Source: JAICMB01 sp035295125 (GTDB lineage: Bacteria > Acidobacteriota > Terriglobia > Bryobacterales > Bryobacteraceae). Taken from it: a stretch of 64,000 nucleotides of DNA. The position numbers were made by a program, and so were the translations under genes. The notes under the pieces are model-generated. The model worked only from the letters and a program-made list of their open reading frames with translations. It ran no database searches and was not told the DNA's origin. The stretch covers positions 434,001 to 498,000 of the forward strand of contig DATGJP010000095.1 in assembly GCA_035295125.1 (NCBI GenBank), written 5' to 3'. Shown here piece by piece: positions 31,305 to 39,855 of the stretch (positions within the stretch are counted from its first letter, which is position 1; every line of letters starts with the position of its first letter).

Positions 31305-33926
31305 ATGGATTTTAACCGCTTCACCGAAAAACTCCAGGAAGCCATACGAGACGCTCAATCCATTGCCACCCGGCACGGGAACCAGCAAATCGACGTCGAA
31401 CATCTCCTTATGGCCCTGCTCGATCAGGAGGGCGGCCTCACCACGTCCATCCTCAACAAGGCAGACGTTCGCGCGGATAATTTGCGCACGCGAATTCAAC
31501 AGGAAATCGACAAGTTTCCCAAGGTTTCAGGCCCTGCGGCTTCGCCGGGATCCGCGTACGTAACCAACCGGCTTACTGTCGTCATGACGAAGGCCGAAGA
31601 CGAAGCGAAGCGTCTCAAAGACGACTATGTCTCCGTCGAACACGTCCTGCTCGCCATTGCCGAGGATAACGGACCGGCTGGTAAGATCTTTAAAGAATTC
31701 GGAGTCACGCGGGACCGACTGATGAAGGCGCTTCAAGACGTCCGAGGCAACCAGCGCGTCACCACCCAAAATCCCGAGGCAACCTATGAGGCGTTGGAAA
31801 AATACGGCCGCGACCTCACCCAGTTAGCTGCCCAGGGCAAACTTGACCCTGTGATCGGCCGCGACGAAGAGATCCGCCGCGTCATCCAGGTTCTGTCTCG
31901 CCGTACCAAGAACAATCCCGTTCTGATTGGCGAACCCGGCGTGGGCAAAACTGCCATCGTGGAGGGGCTCGCCCAGCGCATCGTCCGCGGGGATGTCCCC
32001 GATGGGCTTAAGGACAAGCGTGTCGTCTCGCTCGACATGGGCGCGCTGATTGCCGGAGCGAAGTTCCGGGGCGAATTCGAAGAGCGCCTCAAGGCTGTTC
32101 TCAAAGAGGTGCAGTCCTCCGAAGGCCAGGTCATTCTTTTCATCGACGAATTGCACACCGTTATCGGCGCGGGCAAGGCTGAAGGCGCCATGGACGCCGG
32201 CAATTTGTTGAAACCCATGCTCGCTCGCGGCGAGTTGCATTGCATCGGCGCCACCACGCTCGATGAATACCGCAAATATATTGAGAAAGACGCGGCGTTC
32301 GAACGCCGTTTTCAGACCGTGCTGGTGGATCAGCCGACGGTGGAAGACACCATCTCGATCCTACGCGGCCTGCGCGAGCGTTACGAAGTTCACCACGGCG
32401 TACGCATCAAGGACTCCGCCCTGGTTGCCGCAGCGGTGCTGTCGAACCGTTATATACAGGACCGTTTCCTGCCCGACAAGGCCATCGACCTGGTCGACGA
32501 AGCTGCCGCAAAGCTACGGACCGAAATCGACTCGCTTCCGGCCAACCTCGACGTCATTCTTCGCCGCAGCATGCAGCTCGAAATCGAGCGGCAGGCTTTG
32601 AAAAAAGAGAGCGACGCCGCGTCGAAGGATCGTCTGGCCAAGATCGAAAAAGAATTGGCGGACCTGAAGACCGAATCGAATGCCCTGCAGGCGCAGTGGC
32701 AGGCGGAAAAAGAAGGTGTCCAAAAACTACGCGGCATCCGCGAACAAATTGAGCAGGTTAAGTTAGAAATCGAACGCGCTGAGCGGCAATACGATCTCAA
32801 CAAGGCCGCCGAATTGAAGTACGGCAAGCTCACAACCCTGGAGCGCGATCTCGCTGTTGCCCAGGAAAAACTGGCTTCCAAGCAGACTGGCACGCGCCTG
32901 CTGAAGGAGGAAGTTGACGAAGAGGATATCGCCGAGGTGGTCAGCCGCTGGACTGGAATCCCGGTCTCAAAGTTACTGGAAGGTGAGATGCGCAAACTTC
33001 TCCATCTGGAAGAAGAATTGCACAAACGAGTAGTGGGTCAGGATGAGGCGGTCACGGCCGTTGCCGAGGCCGTCATGCGGGCGCGTTCGGGGCTAAAAGA
33101 CCCCAATCGCCCGATCGGTAGCTTTATATTCTTGGGTCCAACCGGCGTAGGCAAGACCGAGTTGGCGCGGGCCCTGGCGGAGTTCCTTTTCGATGACGAA
33201 CGCGCAATGATCCGTATCGACATGTCCGAATACCAGGAGAAGCACACCGTGGCCCGGCTCATCGGAGCTCCTCCCGGATACGTCGGATATGAAGAGGGCG
33301 GACAGCTTACCGAATCGGTACGCCGCAAGCCTTACTGCGTCGTATTATTTGACGAGATCGAAAAGGCTCATCACGACGTTTTCAACGTCTTGCTCCAAAT
33401 ACTCGATGACGGCCGGTTGACAGACGGTCAGGGCCGAACTGTGGACTTCAAGAACACAATCGTTATTATGACGTCGAATATCGGGAGTCCCAGGATTCTA
33501 GAGTTCCGAGGCAGCTTTCAAAGCGAATCGTATTCCAGGATGAAGGACGCCGTGCTCGAAGAACTGCGCCAGCATTTCCGGCCGGAGTTCCTGAATCGTG
33601 TCGACGAAGTTATCGTGTTCCACGCGCTCTCTGAGGAGAATCTAAAACAGATCGTCGACATCCAATTAGCAGGGCTGCGAAAGCGGCTTTCTGAGCGTCA
33701 CATCGAAATTGAGCTTACCGATCGCGCTAAGACGCACCTGGTACGGGCCGGCTACGATCCGATCTATGGGGCTCGTCCGCTGAAACGCGCCATTCAACGC
33801 GAAATCGAAACACCAATGGCCCGCCGTATCCTGGCGGGTGAAGTTCGCGACGGCCAGCATCTGCTGATTGATGCCGGCGAAACCGGGTCGCTGCGGTTCG
33901 AGACGGAGACGGTGGGGGTATCGTGA
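31305..33926 (+). CDS. clpB: Chaperone disaggregase ClpB
   Basis: This 873-residue Hsp100 rescues proteins from aggregates together with DnaK. The N-domain starts MDFNRFTEKLQEAIRDAQSIA. The first ATPase has GEPGVGKTA (~208-216). A full coiled M-domain lies at ~405-530. The second ATPase has GPTGVGKTE (~610-618). The presence of the M-domain, and the absence of a ClpC UVR segment or an IGF/L loop, separates it from ClpA and ClpC. It differs from the T6SS ClpV at 3326-6007. The gene heads a plus-strand run of protein-quality genes. The ATG is preceded by a weak purine-rich SD. Confidence 0.96.
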   Translation: MDFNRFTEKLQEAIRDAQSIATRHGNQQIDVEHLLMALLDQEGGLTTSILNKADVRADNLRTRIQQEIDKFPKVSGPAASPGSAYVTNRLTVVMTKAEDEAKRLKDDYVSVEHVLLAIAEDNGPAGKIFKEFGVTRDRLMKALQDVRGNQRVTTQNPEATYEALEKYGRDLTQLAAQGKLDPVIGRDEEIRRVIQVLSRRTKNNPVLIGEPGVGKTAIVEGLAQRIVRGDVPDGLKDKRVVSLDMGALIAGAKFRGEFEERLKAVLKEVQSSEGQVILFIDELHTVIGAGKAEGAMDAGNLLKPMLARGELHCIGATTLDEYRKYIEKDAAFERRFQTVLVDQPTVEDTISILRGLRERYEVHHGVRIKDSALVAAAVLSNRYIQDRFLPDKAIDLVDEAAAKLRTEIDSLPANLDVILRRSMQLEIERQALKKESDAASKDRLAKIEKELADLKTESNALQAQWQAEKEGVQKLRGIREQIEQVKLEIERAERQYDLNKAAELKYGKLTTLERDLAVAQEKLASKQTGTRLLKEEVDEEDIAEVVSRWTGIPVSKLLEGEMRKLLHLEEELHKRVVGQDEAVTAVAEAVMRARSGLKDPNRPIGSFIFLGPTGVGKTELARALAEFLFDDERAMIRIDMSEYQEKHTVARLIGAPPGYVGYEEGGQLTESVRRKPYCVVLFDEIEKAHHDVFNVLLQILDDGRLTDGQGRTVDFKNTIVIMTSNIGSPRILEFRGSFQSESYSRMKDAVLEELRQHFRPEFLNRVDEVIVFHALSEENLKQIVDIQLAGLRKRLSERHIEIELTDRAKTHLVRAGYDPIYGARPLKRAIQREIETPMARRILAGEVRDGQHLLIDAGETGSLRFETETVGVS

Positions 33927-34077
33927 CAACACTTTGCATACCGGATGTCACCTTCGCACGTCCAATCGATTGTAGGACCTTACAAGCGCGGAGGCTGCGG
34001 CGCGCATCCAGCGATGTCACAGAGCGTAGCGCCTCGTGTGCGCGGATTTTCAAAAGTTCAGGAAGAGGGTTAGAAAG

Positions 34078-35580
34078 ATGAATCGAAATTTCCACATACG
34101 CCGCTCGACGGCGATACTCACGCTGATCATTGCTGCTCTCGTTGGCGGCCTGGTTGCCAGCATGAGCATGAACCACACGGCAGCACTTCCGGTTATCGGC
34201 AATGCACGCGCGGCCACGTATGAACCAGGTCCTCTGGTTTCCTTTGCGCCGACCGTAAAGCGCGCCATGCCGGCGGTCGTTAATATTTCCTCGTCGAAAG
34301 TCATCAAAAACCAGCAGCAGAACGGCTATGGCAACATGTTCGACGATCCGTTCTTCCGCCGGTTTTTCGGTGGACGTATGCCGGAAGCGCCGCGGGAGCG
34401 ACGCGCTGAGAGCCTCGGCTCGGGCGTAATCGTGAGTCCGGACGGCTACATTTTGACCAATAATCACGTGGTGGAAGGCGCCACCCAGGTTAAGGTGTCC
34501 TTCTCCGATCGCCGCGAATTTCCGGCTAAGGTGATCGGCACCGATGCGCCAACGGACGTCGCGGTGCTGAAGATCGATCAGCGGGACCTTCCGGTTCTTC
34601 CGATCGCCGACTCCGCCCATGCGCAGGTTGGTGATGTCGTCCTCGCCATCGGCGATCCCTTCGGTGTCGGTCAAACCGTAACGATGGGAATTGTGAGCGC
34701 GACCGGACGCAGCCTCGGCGGAGCCATCGAACGTTTCGAAGACTTCATCCAAACCGACGCCGCGATCAATCCGGGCAACTCCGGCGGCGCCTTGATTAAC
34801 ACCAAGGGCGAGCTCGTCGGCATCAATACCGCCATCCTCGCCGGCAACACCGGCGGCAACCAGGGCATCGGTTTCGCGATCCCGGCTAACCTGGCCCGCA
34901 ACATCATGGACCAGATCCTGAAGAGCGGCAAGGTGACCCGCGGATTCATCGGAATTCTGCCGCAGGAACTGACTCCGGATATGGCCAAAGCGTTCGGTAG
35001 TCCCAACCTGAAGGGCGTCGCAGTGGCTGAGGTTTCGGACAACACTCCAGCGAGCCGCGCCGGCATGAAGGTCGGTGACGTGATCACCGCCATCAACCAC
35101 AACCCCGTGACGGACGTGAACCAGTTCCGTTTGCAAGTAGCGGGTATGGCTCCCGGAACGAAGATCGACCTGTCGGTCAATCGTAACGGCCGCGAGATGG
35201 ATGTCCCGGTGACCTTGGCTCAGATGGACGCCAAGAACCTGAGTGGACCGCAAGACGACAACAATGACGACCAGGGCGCCGCGCCGAACCAAGGCGAAAA
35301 GGGAGCTCTCAAAGGCGTCTCCGTACAGGGATTGAATGCCGACATGAGGGAGCAGTTGCAGTTGCCGGCGAATTCACAAGGCGTCATCGTGACCGACGTC
35401 GACCCCTCTTCGCGGGCGGCCGATGCCGGATTGCAACAGAACGACGTGATCGTGCAAGTAAATCACAAGCCGGTGGCGTCGGTGAGTCAGTTCAACACCG
35501 CGGTTCGTGAAACCAGAGGTTCCACCCTGCTTCTCGTGAAGCGAGGTGGCGGATCGCTGTTCATTGCCGTGCAAGAGTAG
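34078..35580 (+). CDS. Periplasmic serine protease/chaperone of the HtrA/DegP family
   Basis: The preferred start is the ATG at 34078 with AGGAAGAGGG just upstream; a longer open frame begins at 34036 but lacks an SD. The 500-residue protein has a signal/anchor (~9-40), a trypsin-like domain and two PDZ domains. The triad is H130 (NNHVV), D160 (TDVAVLKI) and S235 (GNSGG). PDZ1 spans about 290-385 (FIGILPQELTPDMA...) and PDZ2 about 410-500. A Gly/Gln loop (LA-like, ~77-105) precedes the protease. It degrades or refolds envelope proteins. It ends at a strong terminator. Confidence 0.95.
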   Translation: MNRNFHIRRSTAILTLIIAALVGGLVASMSMNHTAALPVIGNARAATYEPGPLVSFAPTVKRAMPAVVNISSSKVIKNQQQNGYGNMFDDPFFRRFFGGRMPEAPRERRAESLGSGVIVSPDGYILTNNHVVEGATQVKVSFSDRREFPAKVIGTDAPTDVAVLKIDQRDLPVLPIADSAHAQVGDVVLAIGDPFGVGQTVTMGIVSATGRSLGGAIERFEDFIQTDAAINPGNSGGALINTKGELVGINTAILAGNTGGNQGIGFAIPANLARNIMDQILKSGKVTRGFIGILPQELTPDMAKAFGSPNLKGVAVAEVSDNTPASRAGMKVGDVITAINHNPVTDVNQFRLQVAGMAPGTKIDLSVNRNGREMDVPVTLAQMDAKNLSGPQDDNNDDQGAAPNQGEKGALKGVSVQGLNADMREQLQLPANSQGVIVTDVDPSSRAADAGLQQNDVIVQVNHKPVASVSQFNTAVRETRGSTLLLVKRGGGSLFIAVQE

Positions 35581-35594
35581 TTGAGTTCAGTTGC

Positions 35595-35635
35595 CAGGCC
35601 CCCCAGCCCGCGCAACGGGCTGGGGGGCCTGTTTT
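35595..35635 (+). terminator. Strong intrinsic terminator after htrA
   Basis: A 16-bp perfect stem (35595-35610 with 35616-35631, loop CGCAA) rich in G and C is followed by TTTT. It closes the clpB-htrA stretch, so hsp20 and lon are probably transcribed from a promoter of their own or by partial read-through. The gene for hsp20 starts 17 nt after the terminator, so a dedicated promoter upstream of it must be inside or overlap the terminator. Confidence 0.9.
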
Positions 35636-35651
35636 GCGTAGAGGAGAAGAA

Positions 35652-36008
35652 ATGCGCGAAATCCGAAAGGTGTGGCCGCTGTTTCCGGCCGAGTTGGCGA
35701 CGGTATGGCAACCACGCGTAGATGTTTATCGCACGCGCAAAGGCTGGCTGCTCAAAGTCGAACTGGCCGGCGTGAAGCTGCAGGATGTCAGCGTCACGAT
35801 CCATGGACGGCGCGTCGCCATCTCGGGATGCCGCAAGGATTCGATTTTAGAAGAAGGCGCAAGTCATTACTTGATGGAGATTTCGTACAGCCGTTTCGAG
35901 CGCGTCATTGATATGCCGTGCGGGCTCGAAACCGCCCGCGTGACTTTGGAGGCGCGGGATGGCTTGGTACTGGTTCATTTGATAACAGAGGGACATGAAA
36001 ATGGCTGA
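35652..36008 (+). CDS. Small heat-shock protein (Hsp20/alpha-crystallin)
   Basis: The ATG at 35652 is preceded by GAGGAG; a longer frame from 35634 is less likely. The 118-residue protein has an alpha-crystallin core: WQPRVDVYRTRKGWLLKVELAGVKLQDVSVTIHGRRVAISGCRKD, then a later ARVTLEARDGLVLVHL strand. It lacks the usual long N-terminal arm and a clear C-terminal IxI motif, which is short for the family. It would hold unfolding proteins for ClpB and the DnaK system. The stop overlaps the lon start by 8 nt. Confidence 0.85.
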   Translation: MREIRKVWPLFPAELATVWQPRVDVYRTRKGWLLKVELAGVKLQDVSVTIHGRRVAISGCRKDSILEEGASHYLMEISYSRFERVIDMPCGLETARVTLEARDGLVLVHLITEGHENG

Positions 36009-38370
36009 AGATAACGTTTTGACATTACCCGTTCTTCCCTTGAAGAACACGGTGCTTTTCCCCTACCTCTTGATGCCCCTGGCGGTGGGCCGTGCGTCTT
36101 CCATTTCGGCGGTCGAAGCAGCGTTGGCCACGGAGGAAAAGGAGATCGTTGTCTTCGCACAACGCGATCCCTCGGTGGAAAACCCAACACAGGAGGACCT
36201 CTATCCGATCGGGACCAAGGCGATCATACGCAAGATGAATCGTCCCAATCAGGGTGCAGTCGAGCTGTTGGTACTCGGAATGGAGCGTGTTGCACTGATC
36301 AAGCTCGACTCGAACGAGCCCTATCTCAGGGCCCGCGTGAATCCAGTGCCATTGCCGGAAGATAACAGTGCGGAAGTGGAGGCTCTGCACGGTGCATTGG
36401 TTGAATTGGCGACCAGTGCTATCGGCTTGGCGCAGCCGGGTTCGTCCGAAGAGATCAGCCGCATGCTGGCGTCGAATAATGAAAACCCGCTACGGCTGGC
36501 GTTTCTGCTCGCGTCCATGTTCAGTCTCGATCTGGCAAAGGAACAGGCGCTGCTCGAGGCGGCGACCCGCGCCGACGGTCTGCGCCTCATGCACACTTAC
36601 CTGACGCATGAAGTGCAGGTGCTCGAGCTGCGTAACAAAATCAACACCGAAGCGCGCACCGAAATGACCAAGGAGCAGCGCGAGTATCTGCTACGGCAGC
36701 AGATGCGTGCCATCCAACAGGAGCTTGGCGAGAAGGGCGGCGAACAGGCCGAAGCCGAGTTGCTGCGTGAACGGCTGCAAAAGGCGGAACTGCCCGAAGA
36801 GGTCCGTAAGGAAGCCGAGCGCGAGCTCTCGCGTCTGGAAAAGCTACCGGCCCAGGCTCCGGATTTCCACGTCATCCGTACGTATCTCGAATACGTGCTT
36901 GAGCTGCCCTGGTACAAGCAGACCGATGACAATCTCGATATCGCGAATGCCCGCACGATCCTGGATGAAGACCACTTCAACCTGAAAGACGTGAAGGAGC
37001 GCATCCTGGAGCAGTTGGGCGTGCTCAAGCTTAATCCCAACGCGAAAGCGCCGATCCTGTGCCTGGTCGGCCCTCCCGGAACCGGCAAGACGTCGCTCGG
37101 CCAGTCGATCGCTCGCGCTCTCAACCGCAAATTCGAGCGTATGAGCCTGGGCGGGCTGCATGATGAGGCGGAGTTGCGCGGCCACCGGCGCACCTACATC
37201 GGCGCCATGCCAGGCCGGCTCATTCAGGCGATCCGCCGCGCGGACGCCAAGAACCCCGTGCTGATGCTCGATGAAATCGACAAGCTTGGGCGCGATTTTC
37301 GGGGCGACCCGGCCAGCGCGCTGCTCGAAGTGCTCGACCCCGAGCAGAACAGATCATTCCGCGATAACTATCTCGACCTGCCTTTCGACTTGACGAAGGT
37401 GCTGTTCATCACGACGGCAAACGCCCTCGATACGATTCCGCGCCCGCTGCTCGACCGCATGGAAGTGCTGCGGCTCTCCGGATACAGCGAGGAGGAAAAG
37501 GTCCAGATTGCCCATCGCTACCTGATTCCACGGCAGCTCAAAGAGGCTGGCCTCACAGCCGAACAATGCCTGCTCAACGACGAAGGACTCCGGAAGATCA
37601 TCTCCGGCTACACGCGTGAAGCGGGCCTGCGTCTACTCGAACGCGCGATCGGCCGAGTGGTTCGCAAAATCGCGTTACGCTATGCCGAAGGTAAGACAGA
37701 GCCGGTGTGCATCGGAGCGAACGAGGTCTCGGATATGCTCGGACCCGAGTACTTTACCCAGGAGCAACTGCGTCGCGACCTTCCGCCCGGCGTGGCCACA
37801 GGTCTGGCCTGGACCGAGACCGGGGGGGACGTGCTTTACGTCGAAGGCACCCTGTTGCCCGACGGCAAGGGAATGACGCTGACCGGCCAACTTGGCGATG
37901 TCATGCAGGAATCGGCGCGAGCGGCGCAGAGCTATCTCTGGGCGCACGCCGAGGAGTTGGGCATCGACCCGAAGACGTTCAAACGCGCAGGGGTTCACAT
38001 TCACGTACCGGCGGGAGCCATTCCCAAGGATGGACCGTCGGCCGGCGTAACGATGGCCACCGCCCTGGCGTCACTCTATACCCACCTGCCGGCCCGCTAC
38101 GACACGGCGATGACCGGCGAGGTCACGTTGACCGGACTGGTGCTGCCGATCGGCGGCGTCAAAGAGAAGGTACTCGCCGCGCGCCGCGCCGGCATCAAGC
38201 GCGTCATCCTTCCGCGGATCAATCAGAAGGATCTGCGCGAACTGCCGGAGGAGGTGCGGAACGAGATGGAGTTCGTTTTCGCCGATCGGGTGGAGGACGT
38301 CCTCTTCGCGGTGATACCGCAGTTAAAAGAGCGTGTGTCGGTCCTGCAAGAACGGCCTAACGCCGCTTGA
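36001..38370 (+). CDS. lon: ATP-dependent Lon protease
   Basis: The start at 36001 has GAGGGA seven nt upstream and overlaps the hsp20 stop by 8 nt; the in-frame ATG at 35995 would sit directly against the SD. This 790-residue protease has an N-terminal substrate-binding domain (LTLPVLPLKNTVLFPYLLMPL...), an AAA+ module (GPPGTGKTS near 357-365) and a protease domain. The catalytic dyad is S680 (PKDGPSAG) and K721 (IGGVKEKV). It degrades misfolded and regulatory proteins in the cytoplasm. Translational coupling to hsp20 suggests shared stress control. Confidence 0.96.
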   Translation: MAEDNVLTLPVLPLKNTVLFPYLLMPLAVGRASSISAVEAALATEEKEIVVFAQRDPSVENPTQEDLYPIGTKAIIRKMNRPNQGAVELLVLGMERVALIKLDSNEPYLRARVNPVPLPEDNSAEVEALHGALVELATSAIGLAQPGSSEEISRMLASNNENPLRLAFLLASMFSLDLAKEQALLEAATRADGLRLMHTYLTHEVQVLELRNKINTEARTEMTKEQREYLLRQQMRAIQQELGEKGGEQAEAELLRERLQKAELPEEVRKEAERELSRLEKLPAQAPDFHVIRTYLEYVLELPWYKQTDDNLDIANARTILDEDHFNLKDVKERILEQLGVLKLNPNAKAPILCLVGPPGTGKTSLGQSIARALNRKFERMSLGGLHDEAELRGHRRTYIGAMPGRLIQAIRRADAKNPVLMLDEIDKLGRDFRGDPASALLEVLDPEQNRSFRDNYLDLPFDLTKVLFITTANALDTIPRPLLDRMEVLRLSGYSEEEKVQIAHRYLIPRQLKEAGLTAEQCLLNDEGLRKIISGYTREAGLRLLERAIGRVVRKIALRYAEGKTEPVCIGANEVSDMLGPEYFTQEQLRRDLPPGVATGLAWTETGGDVLYVEGTLLPDGKGMTLTGQLGDVMQESARAAQSYLWAHAEELGIDPKTFKRAGVHIHVPAGAIPKDGPSAGVTMATALASLYTHLPARYDTAMTGEVTLTGLVLPIGGVKEKVLAARRAGIKRVILPRINQKDLRELPEEVRNEMEFVFADRVEDVLFAVIPQLKERVSVLQERPNAA

Positions 38371-38381
38371 TGTATGCCGTA

Positions 38382-38441
38382 AGCGATCAGCGATCAGCTA
38401 TCAGCCCGCGCGGTTTGGCTGACCGCTGAAAGCTGATCGCT
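38382..38441. repeat. Inverted repeat at the lon / small membrane protein junction
   Basis: AGCGATCAGC (38382-38391) and GCTGATCGCT (38432-38441) pair perfectly. Around them GATCAGC/GCTGAT-like units recur several times. The right half lies inside the last ~15 codons of the small membrane protein gene, so the repeat has been read into its C-terminus. Confidence 0.7.
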
Positions 38442-38678
38442 GAAAGCTGCTCTTGCTGGTCTCTTCGCAACTTGCCATCGGTTCATCTTGGCGATATATG
38501 GCAGCGCGAACAGGTACAGACCGGTTAACATCAGCAAGGCGAATGGGATCAGCGCCAGGAGTCCCACCCAGACGTTATACTTCCTCAGTGCCACAGCGAC
38601 GAAGTTGACGATGACTCCCAGCGTGATAGCGAGTGAGAGCCAGCGGTGAGTTTGCCGAATCCATTTGTTCAAGTTCAT
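38394..38678 (-). CDS. Small two-helix membrane protein of unknown function
   Basis: This 94-residue protein starts MNLNKWIRQTHRWLSLAITLGVIVNF, which resembles the transmembrane helix of PepSY-associated proteins. A second hydrophobic segment (~38-62) follows, then a basic tail. The last ~15 residues are encoded by the 38382-38441 repeat, so the true C-terminus may be an accretion. It follows the SRPBCC gene by 14 nt in the ArsR-led operon. The function is not recognisable. Confidence 0.6.
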   Translation of the reverse strand: MNLNKWIRQTHRWLSLAITLGVIVNFVAVALRKYNVWVGLLALIPFALLMLTGLYLFALPYIAKMNRWQVAKRPARAAFSDQLSAVSQTARADS

Positions 38679-38692
38679 TGGGACCTCGTTAT

Positions 38693-39238
38693 TTACGACT
38701 TCGGCGCACCCTTCGGCGGCCAGTTGGGGGCTTGAATACCGAACTGCTGGGCATACTCAGCGTTCAGACGCTGCCAGCCTTCGAACTTCATTGCCTCGCC
38801 ACCGGCGATCCGGCCGATCGGATTTCCACTGAGAAAGTAATCCAGAGTATCGAAAGCAATGTGCCACCCGGCAGCGCCCATGGAAATGAAGCGGCGATCG
38901 ATGCTGGCCCACAGCGTCAGCCGCGTGCCACCATTCATGGGCTCGAGTTCCCAGCGGGTATCGTTGTACTCAAGCACCTTGGGAGCCTCGGCTCGCGTCA
39001 CTCTTGTTTCCATCGTCGTTGCCGTTCCCACCCAGGTGAGTTTCACCGTTCCGACCGCACCCATGCTCCCGTCGACCTCAAATGGTGCCCATTCGCGCAG
39101 ATGCGCCGGGTCGGTAAGCGCTTCCCAGACTTTTTCCGGCGAGTGGCGCAATTCCCGGACTAGAATAAGCGTCCACTTTTCTCCGTCTTTCCGCACCTGC
39201 GCGTTGGCCGGACCCGGTGTGTACTGTTCGCGGTTCAT
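38693..39238 (-). CDS. SRPBCC/AHSA1-domain protein
   Basis: The start at 39238 is preceded by AAGGAGAAG and overlaps the ArsR stop in ATGA; an open frame extends far upstream but is a shadow of arsR. The 181-residue protein has the START-like fold signature: LILVRELRHSPEKVWEALTDPAHLREWAPF (~27-57), then EYNDTRWELEP, and the helix GWHIAFDTLDYFLSGNP. AHSA1-type proteins bind hydrophobic ligands. ArsR-SRPBCC pairs are common in bacteria and probably respond to a shared signal. Confidence 0.85.
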   Translation of the reverse strand: MNREQYTPGPANAQVRKDGEKWTLILVRELRHSPEKVWEALTDPAHLREWAPFEVDGSMGAVGTVKLTWVGTATTMETRVTRAEAPKVLEYNDTRWELEPMNGGTRLTLWASIDRRFISMGAAGWHIAFDTLDYFLSGNPIGRIAGGEAMKFEGWQRLNAEYAQQFGIQAPNWPPKGAPKS

Positions 39239-39576
39239 CTTCTTCTCCTTGTCTTTTTCGTTGGTGTGGATTGCTCCATTCGGTCCAAGTGGCGTTCGAG
39301 AGCGTCCACGTGCGCGGACCAGAATTGCCGGAAGGGAGCCAGCCAGGCGTCGATCTCCTGAAGTGGTTCGGGTTTCAGACGGTACAGACGGCGCTGTGCG
39401 TCCACCGTCGACTCCACAAAACCGGCATCGCGTAGGACTCGCAGGTGCTTGGACACAGTCGGCTGCGGCATATGAAGCTGACGCTCGATCTCTCCAACCG
39501 ACTGTTGTGACGCGACCAGGAGGCTCAATATCGCCCGGCGGTTCGGCTCCGCGATAATCTCGAACACGGATTCCAC
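39235..39576 (-). CDS. ArsR-family transcriptional regulator
   Basis: The preferred start is GTG at 39576, giving a 113-residue winged-helix protein. The N-terminus VESVFEIIAEPNRRAILSLL is typical, and the recognition helix is QLHMPQPTVSKHLRVLRDAGFVES. The sequence lacks cysteine pairs for metal binding, so it is an ArsR fold regulator with a non-metal signal, as in ArsR-SRPBCC pairs. The start is leaderless in the promoter prediction just upstream. Its stop overlaps the SRPBCC start in ATGA. Confidence 0.88.
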   Translation of the reverse strand: MESVFEIIAEPNRRAILSLLVASQQSVGEIERQLHMPQPTVSKHLRVLRDAGFVESTVDAQRRLYRLKPEPLQEIDAWLAPFRQFWSAHVDALERHLDRMEQSTPTKKTRRRR

Positions 39577-39582
39577 GCTTGT

Positions 39583-39612
39583 AATATACTCCCGAGGGCA
39601 TATACCTGTCAA
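39583..39612 (-). promoter_or_regulatory. Promoter of the arsR-SRPBCC operon, predicted leaderless
   Basis: On the minus strand TTGACA (plus 39607-39612) is followed after 18 nt by TATATT (plus 39583-39588). The predicted start point falls at or next to the GTG at 39576, so the mRNA would have almost no leader. Around the boxes the AT-rich pieces AGTATATAT, GGTATATG and GAGTATATT recur and are candidate ArsR operator half-sites for autorepression. Confidence 0.5.
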
Positions 39613-39635
39613 GGAATATATACTGGCCGCTGCCG

Positions 39636-39835
39636 GTAACGCAGCCTTCAGGCTGCCCATGTGCCGGCTAAAACCGGCGGTGCTGCACTGCAATCAACGC
39701 ACCTTTTTCGACGTGTCGCGGGGTTTCGAAACGCATCCGAAAAGCGCCGGTATCAAATCGAGCACACGATGCAATTCGGTGCTGCTCGGTACCGCCGGCT
39801 TCAGCCGGCCTTTTGCAGCCTGAAGGCTGCGTTAC
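39636..39835. mobile_element. REPIN-like inverted pair of family B palindromes (~200 bp)
   Basis: The ends are a perfect 21-bp inverted repeat (39636-39656 and 39815-39835), each itself a hairpin (GCAGCC TTCA GGCTGC). Just inside, a second hairpin unit GCCGGC ... GCCGGC occurs on both sides (39663-39678 and 39794-39809 approximately). Each half resembles a family B repeat, with the same GTAACGCAG head and two successive stems, so the whole is a palindromic pair around a ~110-bp centre. Such REPINs are known to be moved by RAYT transposases; no transposase is visible here. It fills the gap between arsR and the VWFA gene. Confidence 0.75.
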
Positions 39836-39855
39836 GGCTTTGAAACACTCCCTTT

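Noticed and set aside
33727..35292. 521-codon open frame on the strand opposite htrA and the end of clpB
   Set aside because: It is fully antisense to two genes with clear catalytic motifs. Long antisense frames are expected in GC-rich coding DNA, and the translation has no family features.
39239..39601. N-terminal extension of the SRPBCC protein to 302 residues
   Set aside because: The extension is a shadow of arsR in another frame. An AAGGAG-type SD and ATGA overlap fix the start at 39238.
39577..39693. N-terminal extension of ArsR to 152 residues
   Set aside because: It would run through the promoter boxes and into the REPIN-like element. The conserved ArsR sequence begins at the GTG at 39576.
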